From positions 156,669-220,668 of the forward strand of contig JAKIUK010000001.1 in the NCBI GenBank assembly GCA_021647585.1: DNA of 64,000 nucleotides. Direction: 5' to 3'. The DNA comes from Methylococcaceae bacterium. Its GTDB lineage: Bacteria; Pseudomonadota; Gammaproteobacteria; Methylococcales; Methylomonadaceae. How positions within the stretch are numbered: the stretch's first letter is position 1; each line of letters opens with the position of its first letter. A model generated the notes under the pieces. It saw only the letters and a list, made by a program, of their open reading frames with translations, searched no databases and had not been told where the DNA came from. The position numbers and the translations under genes were made by a program. Below are positions 27,746 to 36,225 of the stretch, piece after piece.

Positions 27746-28216
27746 ATGGCTGAAGAAAGCACATCAGAAGAAAAACAATTTTCTATTCAAAAGATTCACA
27801 CCAAAGACATCTCTTTTGAAACACCAAACTCACCTAAAATTTTTACTGAAAAATGGGAGCCCACCGTTGATTTCAACCTGGGTACTAATGTTGAACCACT
27901 GGAAAATGATTTATTTGAAGTTTCGCTCTCCGTTACCGTTACCGTAAAATGCAATGACACTACCGCTTATCTGGTTGAAGTAACTCAAGCAGGCATTTTT
28001 TCACTTGCTGGTTTTTCAGAGCAGGAAATGGGGCCTATGGTTGGCAGTTTTTGTCCAAATATATTATTCCCCTACGCCCGAGAAGTTGTTACTGATCTGG
28101 TTGCAAAAGGAGGATTTCCTCAATTGCTACTGGCCCCGGTCAACTTTGATGCTTTATATTCGCAACATTTACAACAAGCCCAGCAACAGGCGCCCGGCTC
28201 TAACGCTGTAAACTAA
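27746..28216 (+). CDS. secB: Protein-export chaperone SecB
   Basis: Cytosolic tetrameric chaperone of 156 residues that keeps preproteins unfolded and delivers them to SecA. Visible family segments are FSIQKIHTKDISFETPNSP, WEPTVDFNLGTN, VEVTQAGIFSLAGF and the signature CPNILFPYAREVVTDL, followed by the substrate-groove GGFPQLLLAPVNFDALY. It lies 7 nt upstream of gpsA, conserved in gammaproteobacteria. The N-terminal 14 residues are more acidic than in E. coli. Confidence 0.97.
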   Translation: MAEESTSEEKQFSIQKIHTKDISFETPNSPKIFTEKWEPTVDFNLGTNVEPLENDLFEVSLSVTVTVKCNDTTAYLVEVTQAGIFSLAGFSEQEMGPMVGSFCPNILFPYAREVVTDLVAKGGFPQLLLAPVNFDALYSQHLQQAQQQAPGSNAVN

Positions 28217-28222
28217 CAACAC

Positions 28223-29221
28223 ATGCAATCATCTATCAGCGTTTTGGGTGCTGGCTCATGGGGAACAGCACTTGCTGTTCAGGCGGCCAGAAATGGCTGC
28301 CCAACCTTATTATGGGGGCATAATGCAATTCATACCGCAGCTTTATCTACAGATAAAGAAAATAAACATTATTTACCTGGCCTACAACTACCCGAATCTC
28401 TGACTATTACCAATAGTCTTGAAGAAGCTGCTCACTTCAGCCCCGTTATTTTAATTTCAGTTCCTAGCCATGCCTTTAGGGATACTTTAATTAATTTAAA
28501 ACCTTTTATTAATGAAAAAACAAGCATTGCTTGGGCTACCAAAGGATTTAATCCGGATGAAGGTTTGCTATTGAGCCAAATTGTTGAGCAGACACTTTCA
28601 AAAACAACGCATACAGCTGTATTATCTGGACCTACGTTTGCTCGAGAAGTTGCCTCAGGACTGCCTACTGCCATCACAATCGCATCAGCTAATCCTAACT
28701 TTTCAGAGCATCTTGCAAACATACTTCACAACCATTGTTTCAGAACGTATACCAGTAAAGATATTATTGGCGTTCAGGTTGGCGGAGCTGTTAAGAATGT
28801 TCTGGCTATTGCAGCAGGAATTGCTGATGGTCTTGGTTTTGGAGCAAATACAAGAGCCGCTTTAATCACTCGAGGACTTCAGGAAATCATACGTCTAGGT
28901 ACAAAACTAGGGGGGCAAACAGATACTTTTATGGGACTAGCCGGGTTAGGAGATCTTATCTTGACATGTACAGATGATCAATCAAGAAACCGTCGTTTTG
29001 GTTTGGCTTTAGGTCAAGGAAAAAACAGAGAAGAAACGATTAAAGAAATAGGTCAAGAAATTGAAGGCGTTTCTGCAGCACGTGAAACTTACTTACTTTC
29101 TGTTAAGCATAACATTGACATGCCAATTACCGAACAGACCTATAAAGTTTTGTACGAGAATATTGATCCACTGAATGCAGTTCAAAATCTTTTAGCTCGC
29201 AACCAAAAAGCTGAATCATAA
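28223..29221 (+). CDS. gpsA: Glycerol-3-phosphate dehydrogenase [NAD(P)+]
   Basis: Reduces dihydroxyacetone phosphate to sn-glycerol 3-phosphate for phospholipid synthesis. The 332-residue protein has the Rossmann motif GAGSWGTALA near the N-terminus, GPTFAREVASGLPTA, the catalytic Lys segment GGAVKNVLAIAAGIADG and the signature GLAGLGDLILTCTDD. The C-terminal helix region EGVSAARETYLL is intact. It is translated from an ATG 7 nt after secB, ending the ArsR-rhodanese-secB-gpsA run before a GC-rich hairpin. Confidence 0.97.
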   Translation: MQSSISVLGAGSWGTALAVQAARNGCPTLLWGHNAIHTAALSTDKENKHYLPGLQLPESLTITNSLEEAAHFSPVILISVPSHAFRDTLINLKPFINEKTSIAWATKGFNPDEGLLLSQIVEQTLSKTTHTAVLSGPTFAREVASGLPTAITIASANPNFSEHLANILHNHCFRTYTSKDIIGVQVGGAVKNVLAIAAGIADGLGFGANTRAALITRGLQEIIRLGTKLGGQTDTFMGLAGLGDLILTCTDDQSRNRRFGLALGQGKNREETIKEIGQEIEGVSAARETYLLSVKHNIDMPITEQTYKVLYENIDPLNAVQNLLARNQKAES

Positions 29222-29223
29222 AC

Positions 29224-29247
29224 TTCCAGGGTTGCTAAACCCTGGAA
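29224..29247 (+). terminator. Hairpin after gpsA
   Basis: TTCCAGGGTT and AACCCTGGAA form a perfect 10-bp stem with a GCTA loop, starting 3 nt after the gpsA stop. There is no T-run, so it is a weak or Rho-assisted terminator, or a stability hairpin. Confidence 0.55.
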
Positions 29248-29270
29248 ATCAATCAGATTAAATAATAATA

Positions 29271-29450
29271 TTATTTGCATACCGTACTCACTGCATCAGA
29301 TTTTGCTAATCTGCGAGCCACTCTGATATTGCTAGCAACTGCTGCTGAGGCGAACATTGCTGATGAAATTATGAACTCACCTGAAATAAAACCAAATAGG
29401 CCGAGCATAAACACGATACCCGTCAAAATATCTTTGTATAAATCATTCAT
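29271..29450 (-). CDS. Small membrane protein, 59 residues, unknown
   Basis: An ATG at 29450 with an excellent AAGAGGA site seven bases upstream opens a 59-codon frame ending in TAA. The translation begins MNDLYKDILTGIVFMLGLFG, continues with GEFIISSAMFASAAVASNI and ends ARRLAKSDAVSTVCK. The pattern is a short polar start, one or two hydrophobic segments (about 9-23 and 26-40) and a basic tail, as in small inner-membrane regulatory proteins. I do not recognise a family. It converges on gpsA and is divergent from the DsrH-like gene. Confidence 0.6.
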   Translation of the reverse strand: MNDLYKDILTGIVFMLGLFGFISGEFIISSAMFASAAVASNIRVARRLAKSDAVSTVCK

Positions 29451-29792
29451 TTATAAATCCTCTTAAAAATAGAAATGTATTTTTTTAAATACACCATCAC
29501 TATACAAAAACCACTTACTGTAAACAATACCTAAAATAAATCATAAATTGTTTCACTTTAAGAAACAATTATTCGTACACTCTCTCCTCTCTCACTTACT
29601 TTTTGAATTTAATACAAGAACAGCAAAGTTCTCAAAGGGTTTTTTGTTATCAAAAATAGTGAATAACTATTAATCTAAAAAATAACTAGGTAATTTTTAA
29701 ATTATATACTATTATAAATAGTACTTTAGTTTTAATCAGTTAAAGACCCTACCTAATGTATATTATTCATTAATACAGCGAGAGGTATCCTT
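29451..29792. other. Divergent intergenic region, AT-rich
   Basis: A 342-bp gap between the small membrane protein gene and the DsrH-like gene. It is very AT-rich, with runs of A and T and a short AGAAC/GTTCT dyad near 29619-29634. The only clear signal is the GAGAGG ribosome site before the ATG at 29793. No gene or recognised repeat was seen. Confidence 0.5.
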
Positions 29793-30086
29793 ATGATACA
29801 CATTATTAATAATTTCCCCATCTCACCCTCTTTTTTTGACAGAACTCAATTTGGTGATACAGTTATTTTTACAGACAATGCTGTTTTTGCTGTAAAACAA
29901 GAAAATTTAGAGACAGAATCTTTAACTCAAAAAGCATTCAATCATATTAATTTATATGTCCGTAAAGCTGACTTGATAATTAGAAATATTTCTAACACCG
30001 AACTACTTCGTGGTGTAGTTATTATTGATGACATGCAATACGAACTTGCAATTTCTGAAGATTTCTTGATCCGCTCATGTAATTAG
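29793..30086 (+). CDS. DsrH/TusB-like sulfur-relay protein, orphan
   Basis: A 97-residue protein resembling DsrH/TusB. The start MIHIINNFPIS parallels the family's MLHTVNKSPF. GDTVIFTDNAVFAV parallels GDAVLLIEDGVYAA. INLYVRKADLIIRNIS and GVVIIDDMQYELAISE match the C-terminal half. TusB/DsrH forms a hexamer with DsrE/DsrF-type subunits and transfers sulfane sulfur. Two things are odd: no tusC/tusD/tusE homologue is adjacent, and the family's conserved Cys near residue 20 is absent (the protein's only Cys is next to last). GAGAGG lies seven bases before the ATG. Homology is probable, activity doubtful. Confidence 0.65.
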   Translation: MIHIINNFPISPSFFDRTQFGDTVIFTDNAVFAVKQENLETESLTQKAFNHINLYVRKADLIIRNISNTELLRGVVIIDDMQYELAISEDFLIRSCN

Positions 30087-30469
30087 AGAAAATCTAGTAA
30101 TTTCTGCAATTTCAAAGGGTTTAAAAATGAAACTTGCAGATTCCAAAAAAATAACTCCATATTCTTTAGGTAACGCGTAATAAATAACCTACCAGGATTG
30201 TGCAAGATTTCTTATTCGTCTTCAACTAACACATGGATGTGTGTAGATAGAACAATGCATAATCCTAGAAAGATCATGCAGGGTAAGAGCATCTGCACTT
30301 TGCTGTATGATTCTTAAATTTAAATTATTTATGCGTTTTTGCAAGACCTAACACCTTTTCCTGCATGAAAATATTGTATAATTTCTAATTTAAAGAACCC
30401 CACCTTTAAAATAGATCAAATGTCAAGCACACTGTGGTCCCTTAATTTTTTTCAATCACTAATGGAAAT
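30087..30469. other. Intergenic region holding repeat remnants
   Basis: A 383-bp gap. It holds one arm of repeat family E (30165-30250) and a short piece of family G (CCTAGAAAGATCA near 30256), followed by an imperfect hairpin ATCATGCAG/CTGTATGAT (30264-30311). A 17-codon ATG frame at 30127 is too short to support. No real gene is seen. Confidence 0.5.
30165..30250. repeat. Repeat family E, left arm
   Basis: GCGTAATAAATAACCTACCAGGATTGTGCA, followed by CTTATTCGTCTTCAACTAAC and a GGATGTGTGTAG segment, matches 53427-53510 almost base for base. The right arm present at 53580-53636 is absent here, so this copy is truncated or degenerated. Confidence 0.7.
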
Positions 30470-30928
30470 ATGATATCTAAAAATAACTTTTTCATGCCTG
30501 CTCTGGGGTTTGAAGGAAAGATATTAGCAGCTTATAAATACCAGATTGAAATTCAGAAAGTGCTTTTAAAAACAATTAAATCTTCACTCCCTGAAAACCT
30601 TTCAAAACATGCTTTATATTGTGTGCTATCAGGAAAAAAAGTTTCACTGTATACTGATTCTGCTGTATGGTCATCACAGCTCCGTTTTTACCACCAGTCA
30701 ATATTACAGTCTTTGCTAAATTCAGAACGGGGTACCATTGAAGTTTTACAGATTAAAATAATTCCTAAGACCATAGAGCAACAACAGAAGAAAACAATGA
30801 ATGTACCTTCTACAGAAAATATTGACTTTATTTTGCAACAAGCAGCAAACCAGACAGACGAAAAATTGAAAACAGCACTAATGAAGCTGGGAAAAACTTT
30901 TACAAAACTATCTCTTTCAAAAAACTAA
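30470..30928 (+). CDS. dciA: DciA-like protein (DUF721), replicative helicase loader candidate
   Basis: A 152-residue protein of the DUF721/DciA family. The hallmark is the central block: LSKHALYCVLSGKKVSLYTD, SAVWSSQLRFYHQSILQSLL and IEVLQIKIIPK. DciA loads DnaB in bacteria lacking DnaC/DnaI-type loaders and has a KH-like domain at this end. A DUF721 gene beside lpxC (and usually secA) is the common gammaproteobacterial position, which supports the call. The ATG has only a weak GGAA before it. The C-terminal 40 residues are a charged helix. Confidence 0.8.
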   Translation: MISKNNFFMPALGFEGKILAAYKYQIEIQKVLLKTIKSSLPENLSKHALYCVLSGKKVSLYTDSAVWSSQLRFYHQSILQSLLNSERGTIEVLQIKIIPKTIEQQQKKTMNVPSTENIDFILQQAANQTDEKLKTALMKLGKTFTKLSLSKN

Positions 30929-31144
30929 TAGCTGGTTAAAAGTCTGCAATGAATCATTGCTAAAGATTAATCACTGCGCAGTCTATAGACATAAAATAAT
31001 AGGTAAACCTATACAGCAAAATATACAGCAAAAATAGATCCAACTGGCATCGCAACATTTCTTTTACTGCCCGTATTCACCACTTAATCGTAGTGAATAG
31101 CAAGCAGGCACAACCAACCAATTGAAATTAATTGATTGATACAA

Positions 31145-32068
31145 TCAAGATTCTTGAGCAGATGGCTGATTAGAGCTCATAAAGGTAATCGGCGCATCTT
31201 CTTCATTTTCAAATGAAACCTTTTCCCATGCATCTGGACTTTTCAGCAGCTCAAGCAATAATTTGTTATTTAATGCATGACCTGATTTAAACCCTTTATA
31301 TTCTCCGATCAAGCTATGACCTAATAAATACAAATCTCCGATAGCATCTAATATTTTGTGTTTAACAAACTCATCGGCATAGCGCAAACCATCTTCATTC
31401 AACACCTTATCATCATCTACAACTATCGCATTATCAAGACTGCCACCCAGAGCCAGATTATTTTCCCTTAAAAACTCTATATCCTTCATAAAGCCAAAAG
31501 TTCTTGCTCTACTGACTTCCTTAACAAAAGTCGTTGATGAAAAATCCATAACAGATGTTTTCAAATGTTCAGGAAAAGCAGGATGTTCAAATTCAATTGT
31601 AAAAGTGACTTTAAACCCATCAAATGGCTCAAATGCGGCCCACTTATCACCAGCATCAACTTGAAGCTTCTTTTTTATCCGAATGTACTGCTTAGGCACA
31701 TTTTGTTCAAATACCCCTGCTGACTGTAACAAAAAGACGAAGGGACCTGCACTTCCATCCATAATAGGAACTTCAGCTGCACTCACATCAACTAGTGCAT
31801 TATCAATACCCAAACCTGCGAACGCTGAAAGCAAATGTTCTATGGTAGCGACTTTCACGCCTCCCTGGACTAATGTTGTAGAAAGCATAGTTTCACCCAC
31901 ATTTTCAGGTGTTGCGTGAATAGTTACTGACTCATCCAGATCCACACGACGAAAGCGTATACCTGAACCTGGTTCAGCAGGATGTAAGGTTAGATAAACC
32001 TTGTCTCCACTGTGTAATCCAACCCCTGTTGCTCTAATCGTATTTTTTAACGTTCTTTGTTTAATCAT
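31145..32068 (-). CDS. lpxC: UDP-3-O-acyl-N-acetylglucosamine deacetylase
   Basis: Zinc amidase that commits UDP-acyl-GlcNAc to lipid A synthesis. From the ATG at 32068 it has 307 residues and starts MIKQRTLKNTIRATGVGLHSG, exactly the family start; a TTG three codons upstream is unlikely. Zinc ligands are in TIEHLLSAFAGLG and in KHKILDAIGDLYLLG; the catalytic His is in the GHALNNKLL region. The C-terminal tail, which directs FtsH turnover in enterics, is PSAQES here. It follows ftsZ after about 56 nt. Confidence 0.96.
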   Translation of the reverse strand: MIKQRTLKNTIRATGVGLHSGDKVYLTLHPAEPGSGIRFRRVDLDESVTIHATPENVGETMLSTTLVQGGVKVATIEHLLSAFAGLGIDNALVDVSAAEVPIMDGSAGPFVFLLQSAGVFEQNVPKQYIRIKKKLQVDAGDKWAAFEPFDGFKVTFTIEFEHPAFPEHLKTSVMDFSSTTFVKEVSRARTFGFMKDIEFLRENNLALGGSLDNAIVVDDDKVLNEDGLRYADEFVKHKILDAIGDLYLLGHSLIGEYKGFKSGHALNNKLLLELLKSPDAWEKVSFENEEDAPITFMSSNQPSAQES

Positions 32069-32124
32069 TTGCTGCAATTGATAAAAAACTGAGGCGTAAT
32101 CTTATCATAGTTCTGCTAAATTCC

Positions 32125-33282
32125 TTAATCAGCCTGACGCCTCAAAAATGCAGGAACATCCAGATAATCCAGATCCATGTCATTTTTAGGTTGGGCGCCA
32201 AAACGTGTTTCTCTTGGCTCCTGTTTACTTTGCCGTATAACTGTTGGTTTGTCTAACACATCATAATTTACTTCGCCGGCTGCTGCTTTTTGCACTAGCT
32301 TCACAGGTGTATTGGCTGAACTGGATTTTTCACCCATGCCTGTCGCTACAACTGTGACTCTGATTTCATCTCCCATATCTGGATTAATTGCAGTTCCAAT
32401 CTTCATATCCGCATTTTCTGATGCAAAAGCATGCATAATACTACCAATTTCATCAAACTCTGTTAAATCCATATCCTTTGCGGTGATATTCACCAGAATA
32501 CCCTCCGCACCTTGTAGATTAATATCTTCTAACAAAGGACAGGAGATAGCTTTCTCGGCAGCTTCTCTTGCACGGTTATCACCAGTAGCAAACCCAGACC
32601 CCATAATTGCAGTTCCCATATTGCTCATCACAGTTTTAACATCGGCAAAATCAACATTAATTAATCCTGGATGAGTAATTAACTCGGTGATGCCCTGTAC
32701 TGCATCCAGCAATACATCATTAGCTGCTTTAAATGCATTAACAAGTGACAAGTTACTTCCCAATACAGGTAACAGCTTTTGATTTGGAATAATGATTAAT
32801 GAATCCACATGTTTTTCCAACTCTTTTATTCCTGCTTCAGCAACCATTTTTTTCTTTTTCCCTTCAAAATCGAAAGGTTTTGTAACAACTGCAACTGTAA
32901 GTACACCCAGTTCTTTTGAGACTTCTGCAATAACTGACATTGCACCTGTCCCTGTCCCCCCCCCCATTCCTGCAGTTAAAAAGACCATATCTGCGCCATC
33001 AATCACTTCTTTAATGTGCTCTCTATTTTCTTCTGCTGCTAACTTCCCTACTTCAGGTCTTGTACCCGCTCCCAAGCCTTTTGTAAGCTCTACACCTAAT
33101 TGAATTTTTGTTTCAACATTCAATTTTCGCAAAGCCTGCGCATCTGTATTTGCGCAGATAAACTGTACACCATTAATTTTCTTTTCCATCATATGGTCTA
33201 CAGCATTACCTCCACCACCACCGACGCCAATTACTTTAATGACTGCATCATCACTACACATATCCATCAATTCATATTTCAT
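32125..33282 (-). CDS. ftsZ: Cell division GTPase FtsZ
   Basis: Tubulin-like GTPase forming the division ring. The start used is the ATG at 33282 (MKYELMDMCSDDAV, 385 residues), preceded by GAGGAAGAG; a GTG six codons upstream is possible. The N-terminal IKVIGVGGGGGNAV loop, the tubulin signature GGGTGTGA and the T7 catalytic segment NVDFADVKTVM are intact. The variable linker is short, and the conserved C-terminal peptide LDVPAFLRRQAD, which binds FtsA and ZipA, closes the protein. It lies at the end of the dcw cluster, 33 nt after ftsA. Confidence 0.98.
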   Translation of the reverse strand: MKYELMDMCSDDAVIKVIGVGGGGGNAVDHMMEKKINGVQFICANTDAQALRKLNVETKIQLGVELTKGLGAGTRPEVGKLAAEENREHIKEVIDGADMVFLTAGMGGGTGTGAMSVIAEVSKELGVLTVAVVTKPFDFEGKKKKMVAEAGIKELEKHVDSLIIIPNQKLLPVLGSNLSLVNAFKAANDVLLDAVQGITELITHPGLINVDFADVKTVMSNMGTAIMGSGFATGDNRAREAAEKAISCPLLEDINLQGAEGILVNITAKDMDLTEFDEIGSIMHAFASENADMKIGTAINPDMGDEIRVTVVATGMGEKSSSANTPVKLVQKAAAGEVNYDVLDKPTVIRQSKQEPRETRFGAQPKNDMDLDYLDVPAFLRRQAD

Positions 33283-33315
33283 TTTCTCTTCCTCATTCAC
33301 TCACACACAGATAAA

Positions 33316-34542
33316 TTAAAAATTACCCTGAAACCAACTCTTCATTCTTGCCAATAATCCCTGGCTATCACCTTTTAGTCCTACCGTTCGACCTTGGTGC
33401 TCTTTCCCATACAACAACAAACCTACACCCGTTGAATAAATCGGATTTTGTACAACATCCGTTAATCCTGACACATGCTGCGGTACACCTATACGTACCG
33501 GCATATGGAATATTTCTTCTGCAAGATCCATCAATCCATATACTTTTGAGCTACCTCCCGTTAAAACCATACCCGCAGCAATCAAGTCTTCATATCCACT
33601 TCGTCTTAATTCCGCCTGTACTAACAGCATCAGCTCCTCATAGCGGGGTTCTATAATTTCCGCCAGAGTCTGTGCTGATATTTTTCGTGGTTCTCTATCT
33701 CCAATACTCGGTACATTGATCACCGCATCTGCATCTGCTAGTTGTGTCAATGCACAGGCATATTCGCGTTTAATCTCTTCCGCACTTTTCGTTGGTGTCC
33801 TTAAGGCAACAGCTATATCATTAGTCACCTGATCACCCGCGATTGGAATGACAGCAGTATGTTTAATCGCACCTTCTGAAAAAATTGCAATATCAGTAGT
33901 TCCTCCACCAATATCAATTAAACAAACACCCAATTCCTTTTCATCTTCTGTAAGTACAGAGGTACACGATGCCAATTGTTCCAGCACGATATCCTCAACT
34001 TCCAATCCGCAGCGCCTGATACACTTGATAATATTTTGAGCCGCACTTACGCTGCCTGTGACCATATGAACTTTTGCTTCCAGCCTAATACCAGACATCC
34101 CAATCGGTTCTTTAATACCATCTTGCTGATCAATGACAAATTCCTGGGGCAATATATGAAGTATTTTCTGGTCTGCAGGAATAGCAACTGCTCTTGCCGA
34201 ATCAATAACTCTGTCTATGTCATATTGGGTAACTTCTTTATCCTTAATCGCCACAATTCCATGTGAATTTAGACTTTTAATATGACTCCCCGCGATCCCT
34301 GCAAAAACAGCTTGAACTTGACACCCAGCCATTAATTCAGCCTCTTCGACTGCGCGTTGAATGGAATGAACTGTAGATTCCAGATTAACAACTACGCCTT
34401 TTTTTAAACCTTTAGAAGGCGCCACACCAATTCCGATGATTTCAATCTCATCATCTCCAGTATGCTCAGCCACTATTGCTGCTACTTTGGAAGTACCAAT
34501 ATCCAACCCTACAATGATGTTACGTTCTGTTTTTTTTGCCAT
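33316..34542 (-). CDS. ftsA: Cell division actin homologue FtsA
   Basis: Actin-family protein that tethers FtsZ to the membrane. From the ATG at 34542 (MAKKTERNIIVGLDIGTSK) it is 408 residues; a TTG two codons upstream is the alternative. Phosphate loops are GLDIGTSKVAAIV and LIDIGGGTTDIAIF, and the adenosine loop is GMVLTGGSSKVYGL. The C-terminal amphipathic membrane helix is MKSWFQGNF-like. It starts 2 nt after the ftsQ stop codon and precedes ftsZ. Confidence 0.97.
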   Translation of the reverse strand: MAKKTERNIIVGLDIGTSKVAAIVAEHTGDDEIEIIGIGVAPSKGLKKGVVVNLESTVHSIQRAVEEAELMAGCQVQAVFAGIAGSHIKSLNSHGIVAIKDKEVTQYDIDRVIDSARAVAIPADQKILHILPQEFVIDQQDGIKEPIGMSGIRLEAKVHMVTGSVSAAQNIIKCIRRCGLEVEDIVLEQLASCTSVLTEDEKELGVCLIDIGGGTTDIAIFSEGAIKHTAVIPIAGDQVTNDIAVALRTPTKSAEEIKREYACALTQLADADAVINVPSIGDREPRKISAQTLAEIIEPRYEELMLLVQAELRRSGYEDLIAAGMVLTGGSSKVYGLMDLAEEIFHMPVRIGVPQHVSGLTDVVQNPIYSTGVGLLLYGKEHQGRTVGLKGDSQGLLARMKSWFQGNF

Positions 34543-34544
34543 GA

Positions 34545-35297
34545 TCAATATGCTTTATTTTTTTTTATCTGAGCTATCTTTTTCCAATCAGTCTCATTTT
34601 TACCCTGCTTCCAGGTCAAGGCATATCCATTGGGATATCTCAAATCAACGACTGCAACCTTTGCCACTTGTTCTTCACCTATCAAGGTAAATGATTTTAA
34701 AAACCGTTGGAATTTATTTAATGGCTCATTTCTGCCAAGTATTAATTCCAACCCGTTATTTAATTTAATATTCCATGCCCTTCTGTTATTGACACTAAAT
34801 TCCACCAATCTCATTTCCTGATCGCTCAATGCTATTGTCAATCCTTTCATAATTTCCAAAAATTTTTTCTCGTTTCCATCAGGTCCTTTCAATAAAGGTA
34901 AACGGCTGAATTCTTTTATATTGTCTGGTATAAATAGTTCTGCCTTTTCATTTAACAACCCAGTAGTCCCCCACCTTACTACCGGTGTTTGTTCAACTAT
35001 CTTTATATCCAGAGCATCAGGCCAAACCCGTTTAACTCTTACGTTTTCTACCCAGGGCAACTGATTAACGGATGTCTGAATCTGCTGTATATCTGCATTG
35101 TAAAGTCCATTATTTACCTGTCCTTTTAATACTTGTTTGATTTTATTCTTCGCTATGAATTGGAACACACCTTCAATTCTCACATACCTAACAGGTAGCC
35201 AGTCTGCACCCTGCGCTTTTACTTCCTGCCATCCCTGCCAGCTTACTATCAGCACGACCATTGTTCCCAGCAAAAAGTTAATCGTTGTTTTTTTCAT
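34545..35297 (-). CDS. ftsQ: Cell division protein FtsQ
   Basis: A bitopic membrane protein of 250 residues that scaffolds FtsB/FtsL and recruits late divisome proteins. It has a short cytoplasmic part, one transmembrane helix (about 6-22), a POTRA domain starting YVRIEGVFQFIAKNKIKQVL and the FtsQ/DivIB beta-domain with LPWVENVRVKRVWPDALDI and VVDLRYPNGYALTWK. The cytoplasmic tail is only about five residues, shorter than in E. coli. The coding region overlaps ddlB by 20 nt. Confidence 0.95.
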   Translation of the reverse strand: MKKTTINFLLGTMVVLIVSWQGWQEVKAQGADWLPVRYVRIEGVFQFIAKNKIKQVLKGQVNNGLYNADIQQIQTSVNQLPWVENVRVKRVWPDALDIKIVEQTPVVRWGTTGLLNEKAELFIPDNIKEFSRLPLLKGPDGNEKKFLEIMKGLTIALSDQEMRLVEFSVNNRRAWNIKLNNGLELILGRNEPLNKFQRFLKSFTLIGEEQVAKVAVVDLRYPNGYALTWKQGKNETDWKKIAQIKKNKAY

Positions 35298-36225
35298 TAA
35301 AACTGGTTTCTAAAATACGCCACACAAGCTCATCAAAATCACAATCATCTGCTTGTGCTGCCATGGGTACCAAGCTATGATCGGTCATACCAGGTACTGT
35401 ATTAACTTCTATTAACTGTGCAATATTTTTTGTATCTATAAATACATCAACCCGCCCCCATCCTTCTACTCCAACAATTTCACAGGCCTTTATTGCCAAT
35501 ATCTTCAACTCATTTTCTTGTTGTCTCGACAACCCACAAGGGCAGTGATATAAAGTATTTTTTGAATTATATTTCGCTTCAAAATCATAAAATACATTGG
35601 GTGTCTGTAAACGTATTACTGGCAATGCCTCCCCGTTTAACACAGCAACAGTATATTCTTCCCCTTCTACCCAGGCTTCAGCATAAACATCACATTGATA
35701 TTCAGCTGCCAGTAACAAAGCCTGTTTTAATTCTTGCTTATTATTTGCCCTACTCATTCCTATACTAGAACCTTCTTCTGCCGGTTTTACTATGACCGGA
35801 AAGCCTAAAGCTTTAATACAAGAATCTATATCTTTTTCATCTTGCAATACGAACCATTTTGGCGTTACCAAACCCGATCCCTGCCAACATAACTTGGTAC
35901 GCAATTTATCCATAGTCAGAGCCGAAGCCATGACTCCAGAACCGGTACAGGGTATTTTCATTAGCTTTAATACGCCTTGCAGAACGCCATCTTCTCCACC
36001 TCTCCCATGAACAATGTTAAACACCCTATCAATCTTTTTGGCTACTAAGATATTAATAAGGTCTTCTTCCAAATCGATAGCAACTGCATCTACACCCTTT
36101 CTTTTTAAAGCGTCATACACTGCTGTTCCACTATTAATCGAAACCTCTCTTTCAGCAGAAGTACCGCCCATCAGGACTGCGACACAGCCAAATTGTTCCG
36201 CTTTTTCGATGGTTAATGGTTTCAC
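35278..36225 (-). CDS. ddlB: D-alanine--D-alanine ligase
   Basis: ATP-grasp ligase that makes D-Ala-D-Ala for MurF. The 315-residue protein has VLMGGTSAEREVSINSG at the N-terminus, the signature HGRGGEDGVLQG, FPVIVKPAEEGSSIGMS (ATP-binding Lys) and the metal-binding VEVNTVPGMTDHSLVP. The start is GTG overlapping the murB stop in a GTGA tetranucleotide. Its position between murB and ftsQ identifies it as the dcw copy, DdlB. Confidence 0.97.
   Translation of the reverse strand: MKPLTIEKAEQFGCVAVLMGGTSAEREVSINSGTAVYDALKRKGVDAVAIDLEEDLINILVAKKIDRVFNIVHGRGGEDGVLQGVLKLMKIPCTGSGVMASALTMDKLRTKLCWQGSGLVTPKWFVLQDEKDIDSCIKALGFPVIVKPAEEGSSIGMSRANNKQELKQALLLAAEYQCDVYAEAWVEGEEYTVAVLNGEALPVIRLQTPNVFYDFEAKYNSKNTLYHCPCGLSRQQENELKILAIKACEIVGVEGWGRVDVFIDTKNIAQLIEVNTVPGMTDHSLVPMAAQADDCDFDELVWRILETSFNEKNND

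Noticed and set aside
27600..27947. 115-codon frame overlapping secB
   Set aside because: Shifted frame over secB with an unlikely Lys/His/Leu-rich product.
29271..29466. 63-codon plus-strand frame after gpsA
   Set aside because: The opposite strand carries a better supported small gene with a strong ribosome site.
30127..30180. 17-codon ATG frame after the DsrH-like gene, with an AAGGG upstream
   Set aside because: Too short, and its 3' end lies inside a family-E repeat arm.
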